Shown: positions 42,534-50,831, counted from the first letter of the stretch. The stretch: DNA of 64,000 bases from an uncultured Paludibaculum sp. (GCF_963665245.1 NZ_OY762267.1:1426001-1490000), one strand, 5' to 3'. The notes: a model not told the origin generated them from the letters alone. Numbers and translations are program-made.

Positions 42534-42836
42534 TTAGGGAGTCTTTGTCATGAGGGTGTTGTAGGCGGCAATGAGGAGTGCGCCGCCCCCGACCCCTGAA
42601 ATGGCCCAGCCCAGCATGCGAGCAAGCAGATATCGGGATTTTGTCAACCCGAAGCGGTCACCGGAAGAGAGGATTAGAAGCCCAAAAACAGCAAACAGTG
42701 AGGCGTCGAGCGGACCATGCATTTCATATGGCCCCAGCCAGAATCTCAGCCCAAAAGCGACAAGAAGGGCGAAAAAGACGCATTCCTTGACCCTCTCAGC
42801 GTAGGGCCGACGGTGGTTGATGTACTTCTCGTACAC
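42534..42836 (-). CDS. small membrane protein, possibly 5'-frameshifted
   Basis: 100 residues from GTG 42836 (VYEKYINHRRP). Three hydrophobic segments are seen: VFFALLVAFGLRFWLG, ASLFAVFGLLILSSG and ARMLGWAISGVGGGALLIAAYN. No good ribosome site precedes the GTG. A separate frame immediately upstream, from ATG 42952, reads like a natural N-terminus and then loses character where this frame gains it. The real gene could therefore be one longer protein interrupted by a frameshift. Family not recognised. Confidence 0.55.
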   Translation of the reverse strand: MYEKYINHRRPYAERVKECVFFALLVAFGLRFWLGPYEMHGPLDASLFAVFGLLILSSGDRFGLTKSRYLLARMLGWAISGVGGGALLIAAYNTLMTKTP

Positions 42837-42952
42837 TCTTCGTATTCTACCGGGAGCCGTTCCTCTTCCGCGGTAAGTCTCTTGCCGGAGCTCTTCATGT
42901 GCGCATCCAAAAGTGATCGGCAGGCATCAATGAATTGTTCCAAGGCGCTCAT
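42746..42952 (-). CDS. possible N-terminal segment of the preceding membrane protein in another frame
   Basis: 68 residues from ATG 42952. The first 38 or so (SALEQFIDACRSLLDAHM and RLTAEEERLPVEYEE) look like a helical coding segment. The remainder (CTRSTSTTVGPTL...) is Ser/Thr-rich and coincides with the membrane protein's better frame. It may be a small overlapping gene or the frameshifted 5' end. The SRPBCC gene starts divergently 25 bases away. Low confidence. Confidence 0.3.
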   Translation of the reverse strand: MSALEQFIDACRSLLDAHMKSSGKRLTAEEERLPVEYEECTRSTSTTVGPTLRGSRNASFSPFLSLLG

Positions 42953-42977
42953 TTGCCGACGAGTCACCCTCGACAGG

Positions 42978-43436
42978 ATGCCGGGCGAGCAGATCCTCCA
43001 AAAATCCGTCACGATCGATGCACCGGCATCCGCAGTGTGGGCCTCGCTGACAACCCCCAGCCTCATTCAACAATGGATGTGGGATGCTCCACTGGACATC
43101 ACTTCCGACTGGATGCCGGGCAGCCCGCTCATCATCTCCGGTGACCTCCACGGCCGCCCCTTCACGAACAAAGGAACGATTCTCGCCTGCGATCCGGAGC
43201 ACCTCCTGCGGTACACCCAATGGAGCACCATCACCGAATGCACCGATGAACCCGGCAACTACTGTGTCCTCGCTTTCCACCTGGAGGAAGCGCGCGGACA
43301 GACGACCGTCACACTGACGCAGACCAACTTCGTCTCGGAGACCTCTTTCAAACACTACGAGTTCTACTGGAACACCACCTTGTTCCTCATGAAGCGGGTG
43401 ATTGAGGAATCGGCGCCCAGCCCGGACACGATGTAA
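42978..43436 (+). CDS. SRPBCC/AHSA1-like (START-fold) protein
   Basis: 152 residues from ATG 42978. The pattern VTIDAPASAVWASLTTPSLIQQWM, followed by beta strands and a final long helix (YEFYWNTTLFLMKRVIEE), matches the AHSA1/SRPBCC ligand-binding fold. These proteins bind hydrophobic ligands or act as co-chaperones, and the ligand here is unknown. The ribosome site is weak, and in-frame ATGs lie at 42930 and 42897, but they fall inside the divergent gene. The MFS gene follows after 48 bases, so co-transcription is possible. Confidence 0.8.
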   Translation: MPGEQILQKSVTIDAPASAVWASLTTPSLIQQWMWDAPLDITSDWMPGSPLIISGDLHGRPFTNKGTILACDPEHLLRYTQWSTITECTDEPGNYCVLAFHLEEARGQTTVTLTQTNFVSETSFKHYEFYWNTTLFLMKRVIEESAPSPDTM

Positions 43437-43484
43437 GCGCTCCGCACAGCGCCGGACCCCTCTCTTGAGGTATTCCTAACATGA

Positions 43485-44741
43485 ATGGTTCTTACTCGGT
43501 ACAAATGGTTCGTCGTCGGAATGCTGTGGTTTGTCTGCTTCTTCAACTACGCGGACCGTCAGGCGATTTACTCGGTCTTCCCGCTCCTGAAGAGTCAGAT
43601 GAACCTCTCCACGTCGCAACTGGCGATCGTCGGGAGCTCGTTCATGTGGGTCTACGCCCTCTCCGGCCCCTTTGCCGGCATGGTAGGCGACCGCCTGCAA
43701 CGCAAAACCCTCATCATCGGCGGACTCATCTTCTGGTCCCTCGTCACCATCGCCACGGCCTTCTCCACCACCTACTGGCAACTGGTGCTGTTCCGCGCCC
43801 TGGAAGGCCTCGGCGAAGCGTTCTACTTTCCCGCCTCCATGTCCCTCGTCAGCGACTACCATGGCCGCGACACCCGCTCGCGTGCCATGGCCATCCACCA
43901 GTCCAGCGTCTACGCCGGCACCATCGCCGGTGGCGCCGTGGCTGGACACCTGGGTCAGCACTACGGCTGGCGCTCCAGCTTCTACCTCTTCGGACTTCTG
44001 GGCACCGTGCTGGGTATCGTCCTGGTGGCGCTGCTGAAGGAACCCAAGCGCGGCCAGTCCGAGCAGCCCGGAGACGACGGCGGACACGGCTCCCTGAAAC
44101 TCGACAGCAACCTCTTCGCTACGCTCCGCCACACCTTTGAGCACCGCATGGTGCCGATCCTCATCACCGTCTTCGTCGGCGCCAACTTCGTGGCCATGAT
44201 CTTCCTCACCTGGATGCCCACGTTCCTCTTTGAGAAGTTCGGCATGAGCCTCTCGATGGCCGGACTCAACGGCACCGCCTACCTCCAGATCGCCTCGGTC
44301 TGCGGCGTGATGACCGGCGGCTTCCTGGCCGATCGCTTCGTCCGCCGCAGCCGCGCAGGCCGCATGTGGACCCAGTCCCTTGGCCTGCTGCTGGGCATTC
44401 CGTTTATCTTCCTGGCCGGCTGGACGCTCTCCGTCCCCATGCTGGTCCTCGGCATGGCCGGCTTCGGCTTCTCGAAAGGGCTCTACGACGCCAACATCTG
44501 GGCGTCCCTCTATGACGTGGTGAAGCCAGAAAACCGCGCCACCGCCCTTGGCCTGATGAACTCCATCGGCTGGCTGGGCGGCAGCGTGGCTCCTCTCGCC
44601 GTGGCCCGCGCCGCCGAGAGCTACGGCATGAGCGCAGCCATCAGCGCCAGTTGCGTCGTCTACCTCATCGTCGGACTGCTACTCATCTTCGGCATCCGCT
44701 CGTACATGAAGCCGGCGGAATCCGCCCCCGTCGCAGCGTAG
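43485..44741 (+). CDS. MFS transporter
   Basis: 418 residues with twelve predicted helices. The family signatures are visible: FVCFFNYADRQAIYSVFP at the start of helix 1 (as in anion:cation symporters), GMVGDRLQRKTLIIGG between helices 2 and 3, and LADRFVRRSRAGRMWTQSLG as the second-half copy. Substrates of the related ACS group are organic anions and sugar acids; nothing here fixes the substrate. GAGG lies 14 bases before the ATG. It ends 6 bases before the convergent (alpha/alpha)6 hydrolase, whose product might feed it, but that is only a neighbour argument. Confidence 0.88.
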   Translation: MVLTRYKWFVVGMLWFVCFFNYADRQAIYSVFPLLKSQMNLSTSQLAIVGSSFMWVYALSGPFAGMVGDRLQRKTLIIGGLIFWSLVTIATAFSTTYWQLVLFRALEGLGEAFYFPASMSLVSDYHGRDTRSRAMAIHQSSVYAGTIAGGAVAGHLGQHYGWRSSFYLFGLLGTVLGIVLVALLKEPKRGQSEQPGDDGGHGSLKLDSNLFATLRHTFEHRMVPILITVFVGANFVAMIFLTWMPTFLFEKFGMSLSMAGLNGTAYLQIASVCGVMTGGFLADRFVRRSRAGRMWTQSLGLLLGIPFIFLAGWTLSVPMLVLGMAGFGFSKGLYDANIWASLYDVVKPENRATALGLMNSIGWLGGSVAPLAVARAAESYGMSAAISASCVVYLIVGLLLIFGIRSYMKPAESAPVAA

Positions 44742-44747
44742 CAACCA

Positions 44748-46622
44748 TCACGCGCGGCCGATGCGAATCGTGCCGCGCGTCCCATTCGCGGGCTGAAACC
44801 GGATATATACGCTCGAACCCACGTCCTCCAGCTCGAACTTCACGTCCGTCCCATTCACCATCACGGCTCGCGGTGTGAACCCCGCCGGCAGCAGCACCCG
44901 GAAGTCTGCCTTCTCCCCTGAGCCCGAGTACTCGATCTCGATCGACGCCGGCTCGGCCTCCCATTTGTAGCTGAAGTACGCGTCCGAAGCTCCATAACGC
45001 GCCGTCGCTCGCACTTCATTCACGCCGGCCGCCGCCCAGCGCGGCGAAATCTCCACGGCGCGCATCTGGCCTTGCGGATCCCGGATGCCCACCAATCCTT
45101 CAACCAGAGCATCCACCCATTGCGCCATGCCCCAACCCGCGTAGTTCACCTCATTCGTCGTGCGGTAGCCCGGAGTGCCATCGGGGAAGTACCACACCTG
45201 CGCGCCGCCCGTCCGCCGCAGATGGTCGGCGTACTGCCGCATCAGCTCAACTCCATACGACTCGCGACCATAAAAGAACGAAGCCCGAGCCAGTTCCCCG
45301 CCCACCCACGGCATCAGCCCGCCGTTCGCATAGGCACCCTCCAGCCGGTACTTGTCCTTCCAGTAGCCCAACCGATCCGGATACCCCGGCTGCAGGCTCC
45401 ACCACGGGTACTTGTCGCCGGTCTCCTTCTGCCGCCGCCGGTACTCATCAATAATCCGGATCGACTGCTTCTCGTCGGCCAACCCGCGCGTCATTGCCCA
45501 CGTATTCCCCATCGTGAGTTGCTTCGTCTCATCGAAATCACCATGATCGATCGGATCGAGATGGACGTGGTGCAGGAACTTCGTCCCGTCCCAGAGCATC
45601 TTCACTGCCCGCTCACGATACTCGCCGGCCTCCTTCGCCCACCGCTCCGCCGCTGCGCTGTCGCCCAAATAGCGGTACATTTCGCTCATCCCGCGAAACG
45701 CCAACGCATACCCACTCTGGTCGCAATTCGCGATCACGTGGCGGCTGGCGCCGTGATCGGTGGCGCCGTCGATGTCGTAGTCCCACGTATCGCAGCTGTG
45801 TTGCCGCTGGATCAGCCGGTTCTTCGCGTCCCAATGCTTGGCGTCACTGCGGATATAGTTGAGGGCCTTCTCCAGCTTCGGCATCGCGGTCCGCAGCCAC
45901 GCATCGTCGCCCGTCGCTTTCCACGTGTCCCACACACCCAGAGTCAGGATGTACTCCACGTCGCTCTCCAGGCCCACACGCCACGTCCGCCCGTCCCGTT
46001 CAATTCCGTCCGGAGTCTGGCCGTCCTCCCGCTGCACCTCCAGGAACCGGTCGAGTCCGCAATGCATCTCGCGCTCCCAATACTTATAGGCCGGCAGAGT
46101 ATAAATCCAGTCGCGCAGCCAGATGCCGTCGAAGTGGTTGGTGTCGGCGGAAATGTAGCCCACAAACCGGCCGCGCTTCGTCATGTAGTCGCGCCGTCCC
46201 AGCTGCACGCGCTCATGCGTGAACGGGTAAATGGTGTCGAAGTCCCTATCGCCGGACTCGATGCCCGTCTCGGCATCCAGGCGGAAATTCACATACCGGC
46301 TGTACTTCTTGGCCTCCGGCCACCAGAGGTACACATAGTGGACGCCCAGCTTGCCGGAAGCGGTGAACTGAACCCGGCCCTGATTGCCCTCCAGATCGAC
46401 GTCCTTTTCGAAGTACACCCGTTGATCCGGATCAGCGACCTTGACGCGGCACTTCCGGTCGCCCACGGCACGGCCGCCGACGCTCACCTTCACCACATCC
46501 AAAGGCCGGTAGGCGGACTTGTCCGTGGACAAGCGGCCATAGGCGCCCTCCACCGTGGTCGGATCGGAGCCGAAGGTAACCAAAGCGGATAGGAGAAGGA
46601 GTGAACCGCAGCGCAACAACAT
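44748..46622 (-). CDS. secreted six-hairpin glycosidase-like protein
   Basis: 624 residues with a signal peptide (LLRCGSLLLLSALVTFGS). An Ig-like N-domain at about 25-110 (YRPLDVVKVSVGGRAVGD) precedes an (alpha/alpha)6-barrel at about 150-510, with blocks such as GIWLRDWIYTLPAYKYWER, EDGQTPDGIERDGRTWRVGLESDVEYI, QSGYALAFRGMSEMYRYLGD and ANGGLMPWVGGELARASF, and a beta-sandwich tail. This is the six-hairpin clan (GH15/63/78/94/95/127-like). The acidic residues in LRDW, GIERDGR and GGELARA are candidates for catalysis, but I cannot assign a CAZy family or substrate. Confidence 0.82.
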   Translation of the reverse strand: MLLRCGSLLLLSALVTFGSDPTTVEGAYGRLSTDKSAYRPLDVVKVSVGGRAVGDRKCRVKVADPDQRVYFEKDVDLEGNQGRVQFTASGKLGVHYVYLWWPEAKKYSRYVNFRLDAETGIESGDRDFDTIYPFTHERVQLGRRDYMTKRGRFVGYISADTNHFDGIWLRDWIYTLPAYKYWEREMHCGLDRFLEVQREDGQTPDGIERDGRTWRVGLESDVEYILTLGVWDTWKATGDDAWLRTAMPKLEKALNYIRSDAKHWDAKNRLIQRQHSCDTWDYDIDGATDHGASRHVIANCDQSGYALAFRGMSEMYRYLGDSAAAERWAKEAGEYRERAVKMLWDGTKFLHHVHLDPIDHGDFDETKQLTMGNTWAMTRGLADEKQSIRIIDEYRRRQKETGDKYPWWSLQPGYPDRLGYWKDKYRLEGAYANGGLMPWVGGELARASFFYGRESYGVELMRQYADHLRRTGGAQVWYFPDGTPGYRTTNEVNYAGWGMAQWVDALVEGLVGIRDPQGQMRAVEISPRWAAAGVNEVRATARYGASDAYFSYKWEAEPASIEIEYSGSGEKADFRVLLPAGFTPRAVMVNGTDVKFELEDVGSSVYIRFQPANGTRGTIRIGRA

Positions 46623-46750
46623 ACGGAATCCAATCTACTCCAAACCCCACTGACCTACGACGGGCTCAGGCTCGCACTCTATTCCGCCGGCGTCGCAGTC
46701 ACCAAGACAACGCGCCATCGCCTCTCGAGGTTCCGAGGTACAGCCGATGT

Positions 46751-46969
46751 CTATTCGAACAGGGCTCGTGGCAAGCCCGACTGCCGCACGATACTCGACA
46801 ACGTGCCTGAGCGAAGAGGATCATGCAGCGGGACCGGCACCGTGATAGTCGTGCCATCAACCCGTCTCTGCATGATGCGATGACTGCCTCGTTGGCGAAC
46901 GCTCACAAAACCATTCTCTTCGAGAATCCGGCAAACCTCCTTACCGGAAAGAACTCGAAGCCTACCCAA
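46751..46969 (-). CDS. hicA: HicA family mRNA-interferase toxin
   Basis: 72 residues from a TTG at 46969 (protein GRLRVLSGKEVCRILEENGF). Longer frames exist, but this start matches the family length and sits inside the last codons of hicB, an 8-base overlap. The dsRBD-like fold carries the catalytic His in QRGSHRIMQRR, followed by TITVPVPLHDPLRSGTLSSIVRQSGL. HicA cleaves mRNA when not bound by HicB. The order is antitoxin first, which is the less usual arrangement, and ensures antitoxin is made first. Confidence 0.85.
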   Translation of the reverse strand: MGRLRVLSGKEVCRILEENGFVSVRQRGSHRIMQRRVDGTTITVPVPLHDPLRSGTLSSIVRQSGLPRALFE

Positions 46970-47189
46970 CGGGAACCTCAACTTGAGTAATGAGCACGTC
47001 TCCGTGATACCGCCGCGCGACCTCAGACGGGTCGGCCGCTTCAAAAAACAGCGTCAATGCTTCCACCAGATTGGCGCGAGCCTCTTCGATGGACTCGCCC
47101 TGACTCGCGATGTCCAACTCAGGGCACAACGAGACGAACCCGTCTTCTTCGCGCTCAATAATCGCCGTCAGACGCTGCGTCCGTTGCAT
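46962..47189 (-). CDS. hicB: HicB family antitoxin
   Basis: 75 residues: RLTAIIEREEDGFVSLCPELDIASQGESIEEARANLVEALTLFFEAA is the HicB partial RNase-H fold. There is no C-terminal DNA-binding domain, so autoregulation would need another factor. It overlaps hicA by 8 bases. It lies between the six-hairpin hydrolase and the ABC exporter, with 47 bases to the permease stop. Confidence 0.88.
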   Translation of the reverse strand: MQRTQRLTAIIEREEDGFVSLCPELDIASQGESIEEARANLVEALTLFFEAADPSEVARRYHGDVLITQVEVPVG

Positions 47190-47236
47190 AATCTGAGTCT
47201 ACCGCACGCCGCTCAGCAGGCTTCTGCGGCCCTCTT

Positions 47237-48868
47237 CTACTGACACAACCCGAGGTTCTGCACCTCAGTTTCTTCTTCCTCAAAGTGGATCTCTTCCCCT
47301 TCCGCGTCCAGCCGCCGCCACACCAGCACCACCGCCGCCACTAGGCCAGCCAGCAGCCACACACCCGGCCAGCCGGATCGCATCGCGTTCATCTCCCATT
47401 GCACACCCCTGATCACACCGTTCATCACCAGCCCGACCGACAACCAGAATGTGATGTGAACTTGCGACCGGCCCGGCAGCCAGGAGCACGTGAACGGCAG
47501 CTTCTGCCGCCCGCGAAGTCCCACCTCGACCAACAGCAGCGAGAGCAGCCCTAGGACTGCGCCATGAAACAAGGCCTGCCGCCAAGGCCAAACACTGAGG
47601 AATATGCACGACATCACCACCCATACCGGAACAGCCCCCAATACCAGCAGCGTCGTCCGGCGCGCCGCTAGGCATTCTCCCGCCCCGGGCAGCGGCATCA
47701 TCCGGAACATCCAGTTCGCCCGCAGATCCAACGGAATCGAGAAAACCGCGCGCAAGCCCACCATCCAGGCGATCAGCAGGACCACACTCGAAGCCGGCAA
47801 CCCCAAGCCCATGTACTGCCTCATCGCCGGCGTCTTCATATACAGAATCGTGATGGCAAACCCGACGCCCACATAGAACGCCATCAGCAGGCGGTGCTGC
47901 CGGCTGCGGGCCAAGGCCCGCAAACTGAACTGCACCACAGCACTACTGAACGCCGCTCCAATGCTGGGCAATTGCAGGCCAGCGTGCCAGCCTGGAACGA
48001 TCTCGGGCTCCTCCGCAATGCCTCGTACCGACTTTACGTATGCCGACAGATAGGCCGCCGTCGTGCCCATGCCCACTAGGCCCAGCGCCATCCACGCACG
48101 ATGGGCCAGGGTCGCCTCCGCCGGGTTCGTCGCACCGAGCATCTGCTGAAACAAGGCCAGAAACCATTGCGACGGTGCATACCCTGGATCCGGGGACGGC
48201 ACAAAGTAGCCAATCACCAGCACCAGGAAGCAACCCATCTGCAGCGGCGCCGACGCACGCAGGAACAGCCATCGGCGCAGCAGGCCGCTCGCCACCGCCT
48301 GCAGGCACAGCACCGTCCCGTACACGAGCGCACCGGCCAGCCCCACCGTCAGCCAGTATGCGAGGAAAGTTCGGTAAACCTCGGGCGCCAGGATCAGATC
48401 CAGCAACACATACCCCGGAGGCGACAGCGACAGCGCCCAGGCGAAACTGGGCAACCCGTTCAGCGCCGCTACCGCTACGCCCAGCGCCATGGCCGAGGCA
48501 CTCGCCTTCGCCAGAAACATTGTCGAAGGCGACACAGGCAGCGGACCCAGCACCAGAACATCCCGCCGGTCTGGAAACGCCGATTCCCAACTCAGCACCG
48601 CAAACAAACCCACCACCAGCATCGTCGTCGAGATCAACAGGTGTTCGAGTCCCAGAGCCCGATGGAGTACCGCCGAATGCGTCTCGTGCGCTGTTCCTCC
48701 CATCCCCAGAATCACCAACGAAAGAAATGCACTCACCAGCACCAGCATTGCCGCAAACTGGCCCAGCAGCCGGTTGGCATCACCCTGCGCCTGCGGAGAA
48801 AGCACCTCCAGATCCACCACTCGAAACAGGAACTGCCGGTGCAGGATTCGAAACTGGAGGCTCGTCAT
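47237..48868 (-). CDS. multi-pass ABC exporter membrane subunit
   Basis: 543 residues with about twelve hydrophobic segments, e.g. LLGQFAAMLVLVSAFLSLVILGMGG, HLLISTTMLVVGLFAVLSW and LLVLGAVPVWVVMSCIFLSVWPW. A soluble loop at 80-110 contains FPDRRDVLVLGPLPVSPSTMFLAKASA, a pattern seen in ABC-2-like membrane subunits. It starts inside the stop of the ATPase gene (ATGA), so it is that transporter's membrane partner. The tail is Glu-rich. Substrate unknown. Confidence 0.8.
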   Translation of the reverse strand: MTSLQFRILHRQFLFRVVDLEVLSPQAQGDANRLLGQFAAMLVLVSAFLSLVILGMGGTAHETHSAVLHRALGLEHLLISTTMLVVGLFAVLSWESAFPDRRDVLVLGPLPVSPSTMFLAKASASAMALGVAVAALNGLPSFAWALSLSPPGYVLLDLILAPEVYRTFLAYWLTVGLAGALVYGTVLCLQAVASGLLRRWLFLRASAPLQMGCFLVLVIGYFVPSPDPGYAPSQWFLALFQQMLGATNPAEATLAHRAWMALGLVGMGTTAAYLSAYVKSVRGIAEEPEIVPGWHAGLQLPSIGAAFSSAVVQFSLRALARSRQHRLLMAFYVGVGFAITILYMKTPAMRQYMGLGLPASSVVLLIAWMVGLRAVFSIPLDLRANWMFRMMPLPGAGECLAARRTTLLVLGAVPVWVVMSCIFLSVWPWRQALFHGAVLGLLSLLLVEVGLRGRQKLPFTCSWLPGRSQVHITFWLSVGLVMNGVIRGVQWEMNAMRSGWPGVWLLAGLVAAVVLVWRRLDAEGEEIHFEEEETEVQNLGLCQ

Positions 48869-49629
48869 TGCTTGATCAGTTCTGCGATGTCCCGCGCAAT
48901 CGCCGCCGTGTCCTGCTCCACCGCCAACTGCGCAAAGATCCGCTCCAACGTCGGCAGCGACATCAATGTACGCAGGTTGCCGATTGAGTCGTCCGCAACC
49001 ACCTTCCCTCTATGCAGGATCACCACCCGCGAGCACACCCGCTCCACCGTCTCCAGCTCATGCGAACTGAACAGGATCACCTTGCCCCGGCGCGCCAGTT
49101 CCTCCATCAGGCTGCGCAGCACCAGTCCCGTAGCCACATCCAGTCCTGAAAACGGCTCGTCCAGCAGCAGCAACTCCGGATCGTGCAACAGCGCCGCAGA
49201 CACAAGTACCTTCTGCCGCATTCCCTTCGAATAACTCGAAATGGGAGCGTGCCGGTCGCCATGCAGCGAAAGCAGCCTCAGCAGTCCATCGATCCGCTCG
49301 TCCGTCCGTCGCGTCTCCAGGCCACGCAACTGGCCCACCATCGTCAGGTACTCCAGACCGCTCAGGTGCGTGTAGAGGTGCGGTTCCTCCGGAACGTAGC
49401 CCATCCGTCTCTTGTACGCCTTCAAATCACGGTCGATCGGCACACCGCCAAACTCGATCCGGCCTCCGGTCCGCTCAATCAGGCCCGTGATCAGCTTCAT
49501 CGTGGTCGATTTGCCGGACCCGTTCGGCCCCAGATAGCCGGTAATCTCCCCCGGCCACGCACTGAAGCTCACATCCTCCACTGCCGGTATTCCGCGAAAT
49601 CGCTTGGTCACATGCGCCAGTTCGAGCAT
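48865..49629 (-). CDS. ABC transporter ATP-binding protein
   Basis: 254 residues from ATG 49629, with GGAGG just upstream. Walker A is GPNGSGKST, the Q-loop is near GYVPEEPHL, the signature appears as SSYSKGMRQKV, Walker B is LLLLDEP, then the D-loop GLD and H-loop SSHEL. The C-terminal part fits the ABC-2/CcmA subfamily that drives exporters. It overlaps the permease start by 4 bases. The divergent PadR gene shares its 75-base promoter region, which contains the CCTATG/CATAGG repeats, so PadR control is likely. Confidence 0.93.
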   Translation of the reverse strand: MLELAHVTKRFRGIPAVEDVSFSAWPGEITGYLGPNGSGKSTTMKLITGLIERTGGRIEFGGVPIDRDLKAYKRRMGYVPEEPHLYTHLSGLEYLTMVGQLRGLETRRTDERIDGLLRLLSLHGDRHAPISSYSKGMRQKVLVSAALLHDPELLLLDEPFSGLDVATGLVLRSLMEELARRGKVILFSSHELETVERVCSRVVILHRGKVVADDSIGNLRTLMSLPTLERIFAQLAVEQDTAAIARDIAELIKQ

Positions 49630-49644
49630 CAGGCCTCCATGTAC

Positions 49645-49693
49645 CCTATGTAGCATTCATCATAGGCATTGGTCAAGTAGAATTCTACATAGG
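49645..49693. promoter_or_regulatory. cluster of CCTATG/CATAGG operator half-sites
   Basis: CCTATGTAG (49645-49653) and CTACATAGG (49685-49693) are a perfect 9-base inverted pair 31 bases apart. CATAGG also occurs at 49661-49666. Between them GTAGAATTCTAC (49677-49688) is a perfect 12-base palindrome. The cluster covers the whole PadR/ABC divergent promoter. Confidence 0.7.
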
Positions 49694-49704
49694 TATAATT
49701 AGAC
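49669..49704 (+). promoter_or_regulatory. promoter of the divergent PadR gene, probably leaderless
   Basis: A perfect TATAAT at 49694-49699 lies 5 bases before GTG 49705, with a TTGGTC (49669-49674) or TGGTCA (49670-49675) -35 at 19 or 18 bases. No ribosome site fits. The 12-base palindrome at 49677 sits in the spacer, where a bound dimer would block polymerase. Confidence 0.7.
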
Positions 49705-50022
49705 GTGCGTTCCGCGCCCAAGCTTTCCCACACCGCAGCCCTGATTCTTCAGGCCATTCACTCTGGCTGCGTCTATGGATATAGCCTGATGGAACTCACC
49801 GGCCTCCCCAGCGGCACGGTTTACCCCGCCCTGCGCCGCCTCGAACAAGAGAGCCTGATCCGCTCCAACTGGGAATCGCAGGACCTCGCCGACGCTGGCC
49901 AGCGGCCTCCTCGCAAATACTACGAGATCACCAGTGTGGGTCTGTCGACCCTGGAAGCGTCGCGCAAACGCTATCCCCTGCTCGACCGCCTGCTACCCAC
50001 CGCTAAGGGAGCCGCCGAATGA
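49705..50022 (+). CDS. PadR-type regulator divergent from ABC exporter
   Basis: 105 residues from GTG 49705. The core shows HTAALILQAIHSGCVYGYSLMELTGLPSGTVYPALRRLEQESLIRSNW and RPPRKYYEITSVGLSTLEASRKRYP. It is short, like PadR-s1 members. There is no usable ribosome site, and the TATAAT is 5 bases before the GTG, so the mRNA is probably leaderless. It overlaps the next gene by 4 bases (ATGA). The palindromes upstream suggest control of itself and of the ABC genes. Confidence 0.9.
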   Translation: MRSAPKLSHTAALILQAIHSGCVYGYSLMELTGLPSGTVYPALRRLEQESLIRSNWESQDLADAGQRPPRKYYEITSVGLSTLEASRKRYPLLDRLLPTAKGAAE

Positions 50023-50759
50023 CAACCCTCCTGCTCTGGCTCGCCGCCCGCCTCGTCCCGTCCGAACGCCGCCGGGAGTGGCTCGCCGAATGGCACTCCG
50101 AGCTCTGGTACATCACCACGTCCAGGGCCCGTTTTTGCCTTGGAGCCTTCCCCGATGCCTGCTGGGTCAGAGCCCATTCGCCGCGCCCCCGCCTACGTCT
50201 ACAGACCCCGGCCCAATGCCTAGCCTTCCTCTTTGGTCTGACATTCGTCGCCCTCGCCATCTACCTCCCCACGCCGCACCGTCCCGTACGCTGGATCGAC
50301 GCCTGCATCCCCCTCATCGCTCTCATCTTCGTGCCGGTCTCCACCATCCTGGTCGACACATCCTCTCCAGCACGCACAAACCGCGGGCGCAGCCTGTTGT
50401 TCCTGCTTCTCAAGTTCGCTCTCCTCCTCCCCATCGTCTATTGCTTCAGTTTCGGGCTGGCTCCGCTCCTGTCAGCCTCCGGACTCCAGGCCCACGCCGG
50501 CATGGTCGGTTACGCAGTCGCCTTCCGCTGGGCCTTCAAGGACCAGCGCCGGCGCTGCCCTGTTTGCCTCCGCCTACTCTCCAACCCGGCCTCCGTCGGG
50601 CAACCCGCTTCCACCCTCCTGGATTGGTATGGCACCGAGTTCCTCTGCGCACAGGGTCACGGGTTCATGCAGGTGCCTGAAATCACAACCTCCTACCGGC
50701 CTCAACGCTGGCTCGATCCCGATCCCGCCTGGAGTGGCCTTTTCAATTCACACCTGTAA
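50019..50759 (+). CDS. membrane protein with C-terminal zinc-ribbon-like Cys pattern
   Basis: 246 residues, starting in an ATGA overlap with PadR. The N-terminus LLLWLAARLVPSERRREWLAEWHSELWY resembles an amphipathic prefix seen near ADOP genes. About four helices follow. The tail contains CPVCLRLL and, 36 residues later, FLCAQGHGF, which together suggest one zinc site. No family name is known to me. It sits between two PadR genes, so it is probably part of the regulated export module. Confidence 0.75.
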   Translation: MTTLLLWLAARLVPSERRREWLAEWHSELWYITTSRARFCLGAFPDACWVRAHSPRPRLRLQTPAQCLAFLFGLTFVALAIYLPTPHRPVRWIDACIPLIALIFVPVSTILVDTSSPARTNRGRSLLFLLLKFALLLPIVYCFSFGLAPLLSASGLQAHAGMVGYAVAFRWAFKDQRRRCPVCLRLLSNPASVGQPASTLLDWYGTEFLCAQGHGFMQVPEITTSYRPQRWLDPDPAWSGLFNSHL

Positions 50760-50784
50760 ATACACAATTGCCCCGGCAGAACCC

Positions 50785-50823
50785 TGTAGATTCTCTACAT
50801 CCTGACCATGTAGACTTCCTACA
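50785..50823. promoter_or_regulatory. two TGTAG-N5-CTACA operators
   Basis: TGTAG-ATTCT-CTACA at 50785-50799 and TGTAG-ACTTC-CTACA at 50809-50823 are inverted repeats with identical arms, 24 bases apart in phase, ending 8 bases before ATG 50832. The TGTAG/CTACA outline resembles known PadR-type sites (ATGTN8ACAT-like). They fit autoregulation of this PadR-ADOP unit. Confidence 0.75.
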
Positions 50824-50831
50824 GCCCCACT

